This document shows positions 24,197 to 32,842 of a stretch of DNA of 64,000 bases, one piece after another. The DNA lies in the NCBI RefSeq assembly GCF_001461035.1, contig NZ_LNAM01000186.1, positions 9,648-73,647 on the forward strand, read 5' to 3'. This stretch comes from Acetivibrio ethanolgignens. GTDB lineage: Bacteria > Bacillota > Clostridia > Lachnospirales > Lachnospiraceae. Position 1 is the first letter of the stretch. Each line of letters opens with the position of its first letter. The notes below the pieces were generated by a model. That model was not told the origin of the DNA, made no database searches, and worked only from the letters and a program-made list of their open reading frames with translations. Both the position numbers and the translations under genes were made by a program.

Positions 24197-25825
24197 TTAT
24201 AATAAATGAAGTTTTTTCCCCAGACGGATAAGGGCACCACCCTTTGGAAAACGGGAAAGCTCATCCTCAGTAATTGCCTTTGTTCCCAGGATTGCCATAA
24301 AATACACAATGACAGAAAGAGGAACAGAAACAGCCAGTCCAAGGATGTTACCAAAGCCTGCAATACGAACCAGGTAGTAAGAGGCCCAGGTGACTATGCC
24401 CATAATTCCGGCGGCGATTGCCGGAAGGAGAAAGGACTTCTTTAAATCCAGGCAAAAGCCCAGATATTTTCTTACAGACAGGTCATTTAAAATGCACATA
24501 GTCAAAGAGTAGGCTACGGTTCCCAAAAGCAGGGCATACAAATTAAGGTCTGTAAAGACTAAAAGCGGGACCAAAGCAGCCAGATGGATAACCAGGGCAA
24601 TAGCAGCATTTTGCATAGGAATATTAACCTTTCCAATACCCTGGAGTACAGCATTGGTTACCGTGGACAGAGAGTAGAAAATAATGCAGATACAGCCTGT
24701 CCTCAGCAAATCAGAAGCAAGTACAATGGTTTCCGGCTGTGGAAATAAAAGTGCCATAATCGGGTAGGACAGAACACCGATACCTATCGTGGCCGGAATT
24801 GCGAGGAGCATGGTAAAGCGGATGGCTTCGCTAATCCGGGCATGGGTCGTTTTAAGGTCTCCAGTCTCATAGCCGGCAGATACGCTCGGTATCATGGCGG
24901 AGGAGATAGAGGAGGCCAGTGCAATTGGTATATTGATAATAACGGTGTATTTTCCGGAAAATACACCGTACTGAACAGCACTCTGCTCCTCAGTCCAGTT
25001 CTTTAAATACATGGATATCTTATAGTACAGGGTGGAGTCAATGGCTGTAATGCTATTGTAAATAAAGGTACTGAAGATAACCGGAGTTACCATCAGAAGA
25101 ATGGTTTTAAAAATAGCCTTATAGCTTTGTACATTGGTGTGCTGGTCTTTTTCCAGCCGCCGGTTGACAAAGGAGCAGTTAAGAAGGTAGACAAAAACCA
25201 TAAATAAAAGTCCGGTCAGGACACCAGCACCTGTACCAAGAGCACCACCGGCTGCACCTTCAATCGGCACGAGAAGCTCATTGGCGGTGCCTACATAGGC
25301 TCTGGTGAGAAGCCAGGCAGCAAGGACGCTGACAACGGCATTGATAAGCTGCTCCAGAATCTGGGAAACCGAGGTCTGAAGCATAGAACCATGAGCCTGG
25401 AAATATCCCCGGAGAACGCCTAAGATACCGGAAAACAGAATCGTAGGTGCCAGTACCTTAAGGGCAGGCACGGAGTTTGCTTCTACCAGGAAATCTGCGG
25501 CAAACCAGGTGAAAAGGCTTGCAATTCCACCGACAATAACAACGTACCACAGGGCACAGATAAATACACGATGGGCATTTTTATACTCCCGCAGAGCCAG
25601 TTTGGCCGAAATAATTTTAGAAATTGCCAGTGGTATGCTGTAGGAGGAAATCAGAAGAATAATTGTATAAATGTTATATGCAGCACCATAATAGCCGTTT
25701 CCTTCATCGCTGATAATCGCAGTTAAGGGGCTGCGGTAGAGCATACCGATAATACGGACTAAAATACCGGCAGCCCCCAGGATAGCGGCTTGTTTTAAAA
25801 AACTGCTTTGTTTCTTTCCTGACAT
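24197..25825 (-). CDS. SpoVB/MurJ-like polysaccharide flippase (MOP superfamily)
   Basis: A 542-residue protein with about 14 membrane segments, starting FLKQAAILGAAGILVRIIGMLYR, the typical opening of the SpoVB/MurJ branch. SpoVB acts in spore cortex synthesis and relatives flip lipid-linked precursors. Lachnospiraceae usually carry several paralogues, so a vegetative lipid II flippase role cannot be excluded. No other envelope gene is adjacent. The ATG follows GGGGATATCT, a weak ribosome binding site. Confidence 0.85.
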   Translation of the reverse strand: MSGKKQSSFLKQAAILGAAGILVRIIGMLYRSPLTAIISDEGNGYYGAAYNIYTIILLISSYSIPLAISKIISAKLALREYKNAHRVFICALWYVVIVGGIASLFTWFAADFLVEANSVPALKVLAPTILFSGILGVLRGYFQAHGSMLQTSVSQILEQLINAVVSVLAAWLLTRAYVGTANELLVPIEGAAGGALGTGAGVLTGLLFMVFVYLLNCSFVNRRLEKDQHTNVQSYKAIFKTILLMVTPVIFSTFIYNSITAIDSTLYYKISMYLKNWTEEQSAVQYGVFSGKYTVIINIPIALASSISSAMIPSVSAGYETGDLKTTHARISEAIRFTMLLAIPATIGIGVLSYPIMALLFPQPETIVLASDLLRTGCICIIFYSLSTVTNAVLQGIGKVNIPMQNAAIALVIHLAALVPLLVFTDLNLYALLLGTVAYSLTMCILNDLSVRKYLGFCLDLKKSFLLPAIAAGIMGIVTWASYYLVRIAGFGNILGLAVSVPLSVIVYFMAILGTKAITEDELSRFPKGGALIRLGKKLHLL

Positions 25826-25854
25826 AGATATCCCCTATCTTAGCTTTATCTATA

Positions 25855-27249
25855 TTATAAATCGCAGTTATTTACAGTTCTTGGGAATGGGATGACGTCA
25901 CGGATATTGCCCATTCCGGTAAGGTACATAACACAGCGTTCAAAGCCAAGACCAAAGCCGGCATGACGAGTAGAACCATACTTTCTTAAATCCAGATAGA
26001 ACTGATAATCCTCTGGTTTTAAGCCAAGCTCCTTCATACGGGAAAGGAGCTTGGCATAGTCATCCTCTCTCTGGCTTCCGCCGATAATCTCACCGATACC
26101 AGGAACTAAAAGGTCCATAGCAGCAACTGTCCTGTTGTCATCATTCATCTTCATGTAGAAGGCCTTGATATCCTTTGGATAATCGGTTACAAATACCGGC
26201 TTTTTGAAAATCTGCTCGGTTAAGTAACGCTCATGCTCAGTCTGTAAATCGCAGCCCCAGGATACCTTGTAATCGAAGTTATCATTATTCTTTTCCAGAA
26301 GCTCGATGGCTTCGGTATAAGTAACGTGGCCAAAGTCAGAATTTACCACATGCTGAAGCCGCTCTAAAAGTCCCTTGTCGATAAATTGGTTTAAGAAGTT
26401 CATTTCCTCCGGAGCATTTTCCAAAACATAGTTGATGACGAATTTTAACATGCTTTCTGCCAGAAGCATATCGTCCTTTAAGTCAGCGAAGGCAATTTCT
26501 GGCTCAATCATCCAGAACTCTGCTGCATGGCGGGTAGTATTGGAATTTTCTGCACGGAAGGTAGGACCAAAGGTGTAAATGTTACGGAAGGCCTGGGCAT
26601 AGGTTTCACCATTTAACTGGCCGCTTACGGTCAGGTTGGTCTCCTTACCAAAGAAATCCTGAGTAAAATCTACCTTTCCATCTTCTGCTTTTGGAAGGCT
26701 GTCCATATCCAGGGTGGTAACACGGAACATCTCGCCGGCACCCTCGCAGTCGCTTCCTGTAATCAGTGGTGTGTGAACATATACAAAGTTCCGCTCCATA
26801 AAGAAGGTGTGAATTGCATAGGCAATCAGAGAGCGGATACGGAATACTGCCTGATAGGTATTGGTCCGTGGACGCAGATGTGCGATGGTTCTTAAGTACT
26901 CCAGGGTGTGTCTCTTTTTCTGAAGTGGGTAGTCTGCACTGGAAGGCCCCTCAATAAATACCTCGGTGGCCTGGATTTCAAAAGGCTGCTTTGCGTCTGG
27001 AGTAGCTACCAGTTCACCGGTAACGATAACGGCAGAGCCTACATTTAACTTTGTCAGCTCCTGGAAGTTGGAAAGCTTGTCCTGACCGTATACAACCTGA
27101 AGGGTTTCAAAAAAGGTTCCATCATTTAAGATCATGAATCCAAAGGTTTTAGAATCGCGGTTGCTTCGTAGCCAGCCGCCGACCTGGATTGTTTTTCCGA
27201 TGTAATTTTCCTTGTTGCGGTATAAATCTCTTATTGTTATTAAATCCAT
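25855..27249 (-). CDS. asnS: Asparaginyl-tRNA synthetase
   Basis: A 464-residue class IIb synthetase. It has an N-terminal OB-fold anticodon-binding domain ([19 protein letters not shown]), class II motif 2 ([21 protein letters not shown] region) and motif 3 ([15 protein letters not shown]). The start ATG at 27249 is chosen since GAGGAG, which encodes the Arg codons of a longer frame, is the ribosome binding site. No T-box is visible in the short leader. Confidence 0.95.
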   Translation of the reverse strand: MDLITIRDLYRNKENYIGKTIQVGGWLRSNRDSKTFGFMILNDGTFFETLQVVYGQDKLSNFQELTKLNVGSAVIVTGELVATPDAKQPFEIQATEVFIEGPSSADYPLQKKRHTLEYLRTIAHLRPRTNTYQAVFRIRSLIAYAIHTFFMERNFVYVHTPLITGSDCEGAGEMFRVTTLDMDSLPKAEDGKVDFTQDFFGKETNLTVSGQLNGETYAQAFRNIYTFGPTFRAENSNTTRHAAEFWMIEPEIAFADLKDDMLLAESMLKFVINYVLENAPEEMNFLNQFIDKGLLERLQHVVNSDFGHVTYTEAIELLEKNNDNFDYKVSWGCDLQTEHERYLTEQIFKKPVFVTDYPKDIKAFYMKMNDDNRTVAAMDLLVPGIGEIIGGSQREDDYAKLLSRMKELGLKPEDYQFYLDLRKYGSTRHAGFGLGFERCVMYLTGMGNIRDVIPFPRTVNNCDL

Positions 27250-27290
27250 CTTTCTTCTCCTCATTTCACAAATAATCTTTTGCTTTCTCT

Positions 27291-27319
27291 ATAATAGAAT
27301 ATTTTTCCTAAAAAGACAA
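27291..27319 (-). promoter_or_regulatory. Promoter of asnS
   Basis: On the minus strand TTGTCT (27314-27319), 17 bp and TATTAT (27291-27296) lie about 40 bp upstream of the start codon. Confidence 0.6.
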
Positions 27320-27405
27320 GAAAAAACTTAAAACGAAAGTTTGACGCTATCGGCTGATGCCAAAGCTTTCGCTAGTTTTGATTGCTAAACGAGGAAATGT
27401 TTCGG

Positions 27406-27467
27406 TATAATAAAGCTATCAAAAAGGAATTGATTGGCCAATCATGCCTTTGATTTGATATTATACT
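27406..27467 (+). promoter_or_regulatory. mtlA promoter region with perfect 14-bp palindrome
   Basis: TATAAT stands at 27406-27411 and TATACT at 27462-27467. Between them TGATTGG/CCAATCA (27431-27444) is a perfect palindrome overlapping the -35 region of the second promoter. A further arm pair CGAAAG/CTTTCG flanks 27334-27371. Binding by the MtlR-type regulator encoded downstream is a reasonable guess. Confidence 0.5.
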
Positions 27468-27482
27468 AAGCAAAGAGAGGGT

Positions 27483-28868
27483 ATGATGATGAAAGAAAAA
27501 GTACAGGTTATTGGTAGATTTTTTAGTGGAATGGTAATGCCGAATATTGGTGCCTTTATTGCATGGGGATTGATTACTGCATTATTTATTCCGGCAGGTT
27601 GGTGGCCAAATGAGACATTAGCTGGTCTGGTAGGACCAATGTTAAACTATCTGCTCCCACTTCTGATTGCGTATACCGGTGGTAGCGTTGTAGCAGGTAT
27701 CCGTGGTGGTGTTATCGGTGCGATTGCATCCATGGGTATTATTGCAGGAGCAGACATTCCTATGTTCTTAGGTGCTATGCTCATGGGACCTTTGGCTGGA
27801 TGGGTTATTAAGAAGTTTGACAAGGTTCTGGAGGGAAAAATCCCAACTGGCTTTGAAATGCTGGTAAATAATTTCTCTCTGGGTATTATCGGTGCAATTT
27901 TAGCAGGAGTAGGTATGGTAGGTGCTGCTCCATTAGTAGAAGGATTAAACAGTGTTATGGAAGCGTGTGTAGGCTTCTTTGTAGACAGAGGTCTTCTTCC
28001 TTTGGCAAGTATCTTTATTGAGCCTGCAAAGGTACTGTTTTTGAATAATGCGATTAATCACGGTATTTTATCTCCACTGGGATTAAAGCAGGCAGAGGAA
28101 CTTGGAAAATCCATTTTCTTCCTTCTGGAAGCAAATCCTGGATCAGGACTTGGAATTTTACTGGCTTATTGTTTGGCAGGTAAGGGAAATGCAAAGACAA
28201 CAGCTCCAGGAGCTGTTATTATCCACTTCCTCGGTGGTATTCATGAGATTTATTTCCCATACATACTGATGAACCCATTGTTAATTTTAGCAGCGATTGC
28301 TGGTGGAGCTACAGGAATCTTTGTACTGGATATGTTTAACGGCGGTCTGGTTGCACCGGCATCTCCTGGAAGTATCATTGCTGTATTAGCTATGACACCA
28401 AAGGGTGGATACCTTCCAGTTATTCTTGGAGTAGCAGCGGCCTGTGCCGTATCCTTTGTAGTGGCAATTCCAATCCTTAAGTTTGCAGGAAAGGATGAAG
28501 ATATTGAAGAGTCCCAGGCAAAGGTAACCGAGATGAAGAAGCAGTCTAAGGGTGTAAAGGAAGAAGCTGCTGTTACTGTAGAAGCAAAGGATGTAACAAA
28601 GATTGTATTTGCCTGTGATGCAGGTATGGGTTCCAGTGCGATGGGGGCTGCCGTACTTCAGAAAAAGCTTGCTGAGGCAGGACGGAAGGATATTAAGGTG
28701 GAGCATGCGTCTGTATCATCAATTCCGGCAGATGCACAGATTGTAGTGACACATCAGGATTTAAAGGAGAGAGCTGCACACTCTAATCCAAAGGCACAGC
28801 TGGTGCTGATTAAGAATTTCCTTGCAGCACCGGAATATGATGAGCTGGTAGTACATCTTACCAAATAA
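27483..28868 (+). CDS. mtlA: PTS mannitol-specific transporter IICB (MtlA)
   Basis: A 461-residue membrane permease and phosphotransfer protein. The IIC domain spans about residues 1-345 with the conserved MPNIGAFIAWGLITALFIP and the substrate-region HFLGGIHEIYFPY (the GGIHEIYF motif of mannitol IIC). A linker leads to a IIB domain with the phosphorylatable Cys in FACDAGMGSSAMGA. IIA is separate (mtlF, 32988). Three ATG codons in tandem open the gene, and AGAGAGGGT lies just upstream. Confidence 0.93.
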   Translation: MMMKEKVQVIGRFFSGMVMPNIGAFIAWGLITALFIPAGWWPNETLAGLVGPMLNYLLPLLIAYTGGSVVAGIRGGVIGAIASMGIIAGADIPMFLGAMLMGPLAGWVIKKFDKVLEGKIPTGFEMLVNNFSLGIIGAILAGVGMVGAAPLVEGLNSVMEACVGFFVDRGLLPLASIFIEPAKVLFLNNAINHGILSPLGLKQAEELGKSIFFLLEANPGSGLGILLAYCLAGKGNAKTTAPGAVIIHFLGGIHEIYFPYILMNPLLILAAIAGGATGIFVLDMFNGGLVAPASPGSIIAVLAMTPKGGYLPVILGVAAACAVSFVVAIPILKFAGKDEDIEESQAKVTEMKKQSKGVKEEAAVTVEAKDVTKIVFACDAGMGSSAMGAAVLQKKLAEAGRKDIKVEHASVSSIPADAQIVVTHQDLKERAAHSNPKAQLVLIKNFLAAPEYDELVVHLTK

Positions 28869-28916
28869 TAGCCGGATGTGAAAAAATATGCTATAATGTA
28901 AAAAAGTTTTGCTTTT

Positions 28917-29242
28917 TTGCCTCAAATAAGGATGGCAGCCTGCGGGTCTGCCAGCCTTATTTGTGCATTTATAAAAGTGCTCAGGGAAGAAACCGGGGGA
29001 ACCGCTTATGGGATTGCAATTCCGATGATTTTGAGCTATACCGCAGGAAAACAGGCTGGAGGAGAGATTGGTGCTGTTGCAGGAGCTATGGCAGGAGCGG
29101 GGCTCATACGTTTTGAAGAGATGGGCTCCAGTGCGATGGGAGCGGCTTGCAGAATTTTCTGGAGAAGCAAAGGTTTTAGAGGTTGAAAATCTGACCAGTA
29201 TGGCAGAGTACGAAAGACTGGCAGAACAGTTGGAGGAAAAAA
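28917..29242 (+). pseudogene. Decayed mtlA-like remnant between mtlA and mtlR
   Basis: A frame at 28917-29186 contains ILSYTAGKQAGGEIGAVAG, similar to the YTGGSVVAGIRGGVIGA part of MtlA, and then EMGSSAMGAA, matching the MtlA IIB loop MGSSAMGAA but without its Cys. After a frame change (near 29140) another frame gives EVENLTSMAEYERLAEQLEE, like the C-terminal IKNFLAAPEYDELVVHL of MtlA. The order IIC piece, IIB loop, IIB end with the middle missing suggests a shrunken, frameshifted duplicate. Similarity is by eye only. Confidence 0.45.
28923..28963 (+). terminator. Stable hairpin after mtlA, terminator-like
   Basis: CAAATAAGGaTGGCAG (28923-28938) and CTGCCAgCCTTATTTG (28948-28963) form a 16-position stem with one mismatch. 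The trailing TGCATTTA is not a good U-run, so it may be an attenuator or RNA-processing hairpin that sets mtlA over mtlR expression. Confidence 0.5.
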
Positions 29243-31354
29243 ATGGAATTTACACCAAGATTACAGCAGATTCTTAAGATTCTTCTGCGGGAGGAGAATA
29301 GTATACCGGTAAAGGCTTTGGCAGAGCAGTTGGAGGTAAGTAAACGGACTGTACAGCGGGAGCTGGAGTATATAGAGAATCCATTAAAAAAATATGGAAT
29401 AACCTTCTGCTCCAAGACGGGCAGCGGTATCTGGCTGGAGGGAAAAAAGGAAAATAAGGAACAGCTTCTTTTAGAGCTTGAGAAAGAGGACAGTCTGGAT
29501 GTATCGAACCGTTCGGAACGGCGGAAAAGGCTGACTTTTGAAATTTTAAAGGATAAAACAACGCAGAAGCTGTATTATTACAGTAATCTATTTGGTGTCA
29601 GTGAGGCGACGATAAGCAGTGATCTGGATGCAATAGAGCCGTGGTTTCAGAAATTCAATCTGCGGATACAGAAAAAACAGGGATATGGCATTTCTCTGGA
29701 AGGAAGAGAGCGGGATTACCGGCAGGCTATCTGCACTTTCCTGGATGAAAACGCAGATACGGAGATGATTCGGGAGCTCTATGAAAGCCGCAGTCAGGTA
29801 ATGCTTCATACCATTTTAAATAAAGAAAAAAACATATACAGTATACTGGATGAAAAAATCCTCAAACGGGTAGTGTCCTGTATTCTGGGATTGAATGATA
29901 AACGTATTCTGAATTTGACAGAAGGCTCTTATATGGGCTTGATTATACATGTAACGATTGCCATTAACCGAATTTTAAAGCAGGAGATTTTAAAGGAAGA
30001 AGAAGGGGGACTTTGTAATCTTCGAAATGAGAGTGAATATGAGCTGGCATCTTATATTACTGCTGCATTGGAAAGAGAATTTGAAATTTCAATTCCGGAG
30101 ATTGAAACGGCTTATATCTGTTTACATATTAAAGGTTCTAAGCGGCAGAATGTGGAAATTGATGAGAAGTCCAGAGAACTCATTCAGGAACAAAAGCATC
30201 TGATGGAGATTGTAAATCGTATGATTGATGCTTATGATGAAGAAAACGGATGGCTTTTAAAGCAGGATGAGGAGTTTATCCGGGGATTGTTAGCTCATCT
30301 GATGCCAACGATGACCCGGCTTTCTAACGGTATGAGAATTAAGAATCCGCTTTTGGAGCAGATAAAGGAGGATTACCCGGAGATATTTAAAAAGTGCCAG
30401 GCGGTTGTCCGGGTTTTGGAGGAGGAGACAAAAACACAGGTACCAGAGGAGGAAACCGGATTTCTGGCTATTCACTTTGGGGCGGCGGTTGTCCGGATGG
30501 CTGATGAAAAGGAGAACCGGAGAAAGGTTTATATCGGTATTGTGTGTGCCAGTGGCATTGGCATATCCCGCCTGATGCTGACCAAAATTATGAAATGCTT
30601 TGCAGGGCGGACTGAGCTTACTACTTATGGAAAAAATGATGTTACACCATATGTTCTGGAGCAGATGGATTTCTTTATTTCAACAATTCCACTGACCGAA
30701 GCGGATGAAAGTGATGTCTTATATGTGAGCCCGCTTTTGGGAAATGAGGATATGGAAAAGATTGAGAAAAAAATCTGCTATTACGAAAGAACGCCCCAGA
30801 GAGAGCGGGAAGAAAATGCCTTTACCCGGCAATTAGAGCAGATTAATTATGTTGCTATGCAGATAAAAAATCTGATTCGGGATATTACCGCTATTAAAGT
30901 GGATAACAACATTGGCTTTGATGAGCTTTTATTGGCGGTGAGTGAAGGCTTGACGCCATATCATGACCGACAGAGCATGATACAGGAGGATATTCGTCAT
31001 AGGGAAAGTCTTGGGACACAGGTGTTTTCTGAGCTTGGCTTTGCCCTTTTACATACCCGGACCAGGGGGGTGCTGCGGCCTAATTTTTCTCTTTGCTTTA
31101 CAAAGGACAAGGGCGTTTTTGCGAATCCGTTTTTTAATGGCATAGGAGCAGTGGTTATTATGCTGCTTCCAGAGGATGAGCATATCCGGGAAAACAGAGA
31201 AATACTGGGATATTTAAGCAAGCAGTTTATTGAAGAACCGGATTTTATGGATATTATACTGAGGGGAGAACTGGAAGAGATAAGGGAAGAGGTATCACGA
31301 CAGTTGAAGCGGTTTTTTAATTTGTATCTGGATAAAATTAAGGTAGAAATTTAA
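29243..31354 (+). CDS. mtlR: MtlR-type PRD-containing transcriptional regulator
   Basis: A 703-residue PTS-controlled activator. It starts with helix-turn-helix domains (LAEQLEVSKRTVQRELEYI at about 24-42, and a second near GVSEATISSDLDAI). Two PRD domains lie in the middle, a IIB-gat-like domain follows (IGIVCASGIGISRLMLTKIM), and a IIA-like domain ends the protein (LGFALLHTRTRGVL with the likely phosphorylated His). This architecture is that of MtlR, ManR and LicR activators. Its place after mtlA indicates mannitol control. GGAGG precedes the ATG. Confidence 0.9.
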   Translation: MEFTPRLQQILKILLREENSIPVKALAEQLEVSKRTVQRELEYIENPLKKYGITFCSKTGSGIWLEGKKENKEQLLLELEKEDSLDVSNRSERRKRLTFEILKDKTTQKLYYYSNLFGVSEATISSDLDAIEPWFQKFNLRIQKKQGYGISLEGRERDYRQAICTFLDENADTEMIRELYESRSQVMLHTILNKEKNIYSILDEKILKRVVSCILGLNDKRILNLTEGSYMGLIIHVTIAINRILKQEILKEEEGGLCNLRNESEYELASYITAALEREFEISIPEIETAYICLHIKGSKRQNVEIDEKSRELIQEQKHLMEIVNRMIDAYDEENGWLLKQDEEFIRGLLAHLMPTMTRLSNGMRIKNPLLEQIKEDYPEIFKKCQAVVRVLEEETKTQVPEEETGFLAIHFGAAVVRMADEKENRRKVYIGIVCASGIGISRLMLTKIMKCFAGRTELTTYGKNDVTPYVLEQMDFFISTIPLTEADESDVLYVSPLLGNEDMEKIEKKICYYERTPQREREENAFTRQLEQINYVAMQIKNLIRDITAIKVDNNIGFDELLLAVSEGLTPYHDRQSMIQEDIRHRESLGTQVFSELGFALLHTRTRGVLRPNFSLCFTKDKGVFANPFFNGIGAVVIMLLPEDEHIRENREILGYLSKQFIEEPDFMDIILRGELEEIREEVSRQLKRFFNLYLDKIKVEI

Positions 31355-31355
31355 T

Positions 31356-31412
31356 ATTTGTAAAAAAAGACTGACAGACGAAAGGCGAGTAGTCATAAAG
31401 ACAACTTGTGAA
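31356..31412 (+). repeat. Left copy of imperfect inverted repeat bounding the mtl island
   Basis: From ATTTGTAAAAAAAGA onward, this strand resembles the reverse complement of 32843-32897. Both contain AGGCGAGT, a GACAA core and TGAACC in the same order, at roughly 70-75% identity by eye. It starts right after the mtlR stop codon. Confidence 0.55.
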
Positions 31413-31442
31413 CCGAGAGTCAAGGCAAACTGAATAAGGTGA

Positions 31443-31491
31443 GAGTTAGGTCCGATACTTGAGATTTCAAGTATCAGACCTAACTCTTTTT
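31443..31491 (+). terminator. Terminator after mtlR
   Basis: GAGTTAGGTCCGATACTTGA (31443-31462) pairs with 31467-31486 at 19 of 20 positions, followed by TTTTT. Confidence 0.85.
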
Positions 31492-31567
31492 AGTTTATTT
31501 TTTATAAGCTTACAGGAATATCTTATAGCAATTTAAGATGGCTTCACAAATGTCCTGCATCTTGTTT

Positions 31568-31852
31568 TTAATATATTAATTTTGTAGAAAAATTTGTAGT
31601 ATATTCTTTAATTTTATTTTCATCAAAATAAACATTTGGAATAGATAAATCCTCGGGAGAATCAGAAAATCGATAACACATCTCCGATAAATTGTCTAAC
31701 CACTTTTCTGAAAAACTTGACAACTCTTCTTCTTCTGCCATATCTCTATGATATTCAATGAATAAATCACAAAAATCACTTGTAGTGTAGTTACCTTTAT
31801 TATAATTTATTATTAAATATATTAATTTTTCTTTAGAATTCATAACTATCAC
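31568..31852 (-). CDS. Small acidic protein, probable toxin-immunity protein
   Basis: A 94-residue acidic protein, downstream of and co-directional with a secreted toxin-like gene (5 bp apart). The helical pattern with DNLSEMCYRFSDSPEDLSIPNVYFDE resembles colicin-like self-protective immunity proteins of polymorphic-toxin loci. The family call is by eye. Context (small, acidic, last gene of a toxin cassette) supports immunity. An ATG three codons inside (MNSKEK) is an alternative start. Composition is lower in GC than the neighbouring mtl genes, consistent with horizontal gain. Confidence 0.55.
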   Translation of the reverse strand: MIVMNSKEKLIYLIINYNKGNYTTSDFCDLFIEYHRDMAEEEELSSFSEKWLDNLSEMCYRFSDSPEDLSIPNVYFDENKIKEYTTNFSTKLIY

Positions 31853-31857
31853 CTATT

Positions 31858-32387
31858 CTACTTTATTTTTGGTAAGGGACCTAATGCTTTAGAGCCTCTT
31901 GGGTCCGGTCGAGACAATCCTTTACTTATTGCTTGCTTTAAAGTATGTACAGGTACAAACCTATTTGGATTATTCATATGTGTTGCTGTTGCAACAGTAA
32001 AATTCAAGCCATCCTGAATTTTAGAATATTTATAGGTTTTCATTGCAGCTTTAATAGCTTTTTTACCTTTAGCGGTTTTGGCAAATTTAGCAAAATCATC
32101 GGCTTTCAAAAGAACTTTACTACCTCACGAAAGTAAGCGGTAGAAGGCAATAACGGTAATAATGCCGCAGTATCTAAAACATCCCAAACTGTTCGTTTTT
32201 TGGGTCTACCATCTTCTTCTACATAATAGATTGTACCATAAGCTGTTTCATTAGATGATACAATTGTAAATGATATGTTGGAATTTTTAAAAGCCATAGA
32301 TTCAGCAGCAAAAGCTGGAACGGATAGGCTAAAAATCATCAATATTGTTAGTATAAGACTTAAAATTTTAGTAGTCAACTTTTTCAT
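31858..32387 (-). pseudogene. Frameshifted secreted polymorphic-toxin-like gene
   Basis: A signal peptide (KILSLILTILMIFSLSVPAFA) opens a 93-codon frame that ends at 32106 just after WDVLDTAALLPLLPS, a sequence typical of regions preceding toxin domains. The next frame, overlapping by 4 bp and starting with TTG at 32109, continues KADDFAKFAKTAKGKKAIK and ends with NPNRFVPVHTLKQAISKG and RPDPRGSKAL, resembling C-terminal toxin modules of RHS/WapA-type proteins. Adding one A in the AAA run at 32116-32118 (complement) would join both into about 175 residues. AGTGAGGAG precedes the ATG. Whether the second half is still made by reinitiation is unknown. Confidence 0.6.
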
Positions 32388-32464
32388 AAAAACTCCTCAC
32401 TTTCTTGTATTAAAGTTTATTTTCTTTTTACCAGATATAGCAGCTTATAGAACCATCGGAACCA

Positions 32465-32472
32465 CCCCCCCC
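32465..32472. repeat. Homopolymer of eight C (G on the toxin strand)
   Basis: Eight C residues lie about 78 bp upstream of the toxin-like gene start. Tracts of this length are prone to slippage and are rare in this otherwise moderate-GC window. Confidence 0.8.
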
Positions 32473-32489
32473 TTAAAATCAGAACCTCA

Positions 32490-32605
32490 TCAATAATTTT
32501 TACTACTGCTTGTAACTGTTCGAGTTTCACTTTTTCCGTTATGCACTGCTGTTGAAGTTACTATAACTTGATATTTATATCCCTTGGAGATTTTATAGGT
32601 TTCAT
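32490..32605 (-). pseudogene. C-terminal fragment of an exported-type protein
   Basis: On the minus strand the last 38 or so codons before the stop at 32490 read YETYKISKGYKYQVIVTSTA and then VHNGKSETRTVTSSSKNY. This beta-strand-rich, Thr/Ser-rich ending is typical of small secreted Lachnospiraceae proteins, which I cannot name. Further upstream the frame runs antisense into an unrelated gene fragment, so the junction near 32608 is a breakpoint. It was probably the gene before the toxin in an operon. Confidence 0.45.
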
Positions 32606-32608
32606 AAA

Positions 32609-32782
32609 GGCGAAAAGGCTGAGAAATACTCACGCACTGCACCACAGGACATTTGGATTCACTATCGTGACATTGGAATGTTAAGCGATGTGAAGAAAGA
32701 GTTTGATATTGAGTCACCCGAGGAAATGTATGGTACTTGTGGAGTGCTTGCATGGGATGACGGCTTACAGCCTGCAATTTAA
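32609..32782 (+). pseudogene. C-terminal gene fragment, probably from a mobile element
   Basis: On the plus strand an open frame without a start gives 57 residues beginning GEKAEKYSRTAPQDIWIHYR and ending LAWDDGLQPAI before TAA at 32780-32782. The segment looks like genuine protein (SPEEMYGTCGVLAWDDG) and ends next to a 10-bp-stem hairpin. I associate this kind of sequence with accessory genes of integrative conjugative elements, without certainty. The N-terminal part is missing and is replaced by an oppositely oriented fragment. Confidence 0.5.
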
Positions 32783-32791
32783 GACAGCAAA

Positions 32792-32817
32792 AGGCGGACA
32801 GCCAAAACTGTCCGCCT
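32792..32817. terminator. Hairpin after the mobile-element fragment
   Basis: AGGCGGACAG (32792-32801) and CTGTCCGCCT (32808-32817) form a perfect 10-bp stem with a CCAAAA loop. No U-run follows on the plus strand. Confidence 0.6.
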
Positions 32818-32842
32818 CATATGCCCCATAGATTAGGTGGGT

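Noticed and set aside
29068-29277. Separate small gene upstream of mtlR
   Set aside because: Overlaps the remnant frame and runs into mtlR. It has no start signal, and its readable part resembles the end of MtlA only.
31370-31440. Possible riboswitch after mtlR
   Set aside because: The GAAAGGCGAGTAG-like stretch recalled aptamers, but no known core motif fits. It matches the inverted repeat at the other island end and precedes only a terminator.
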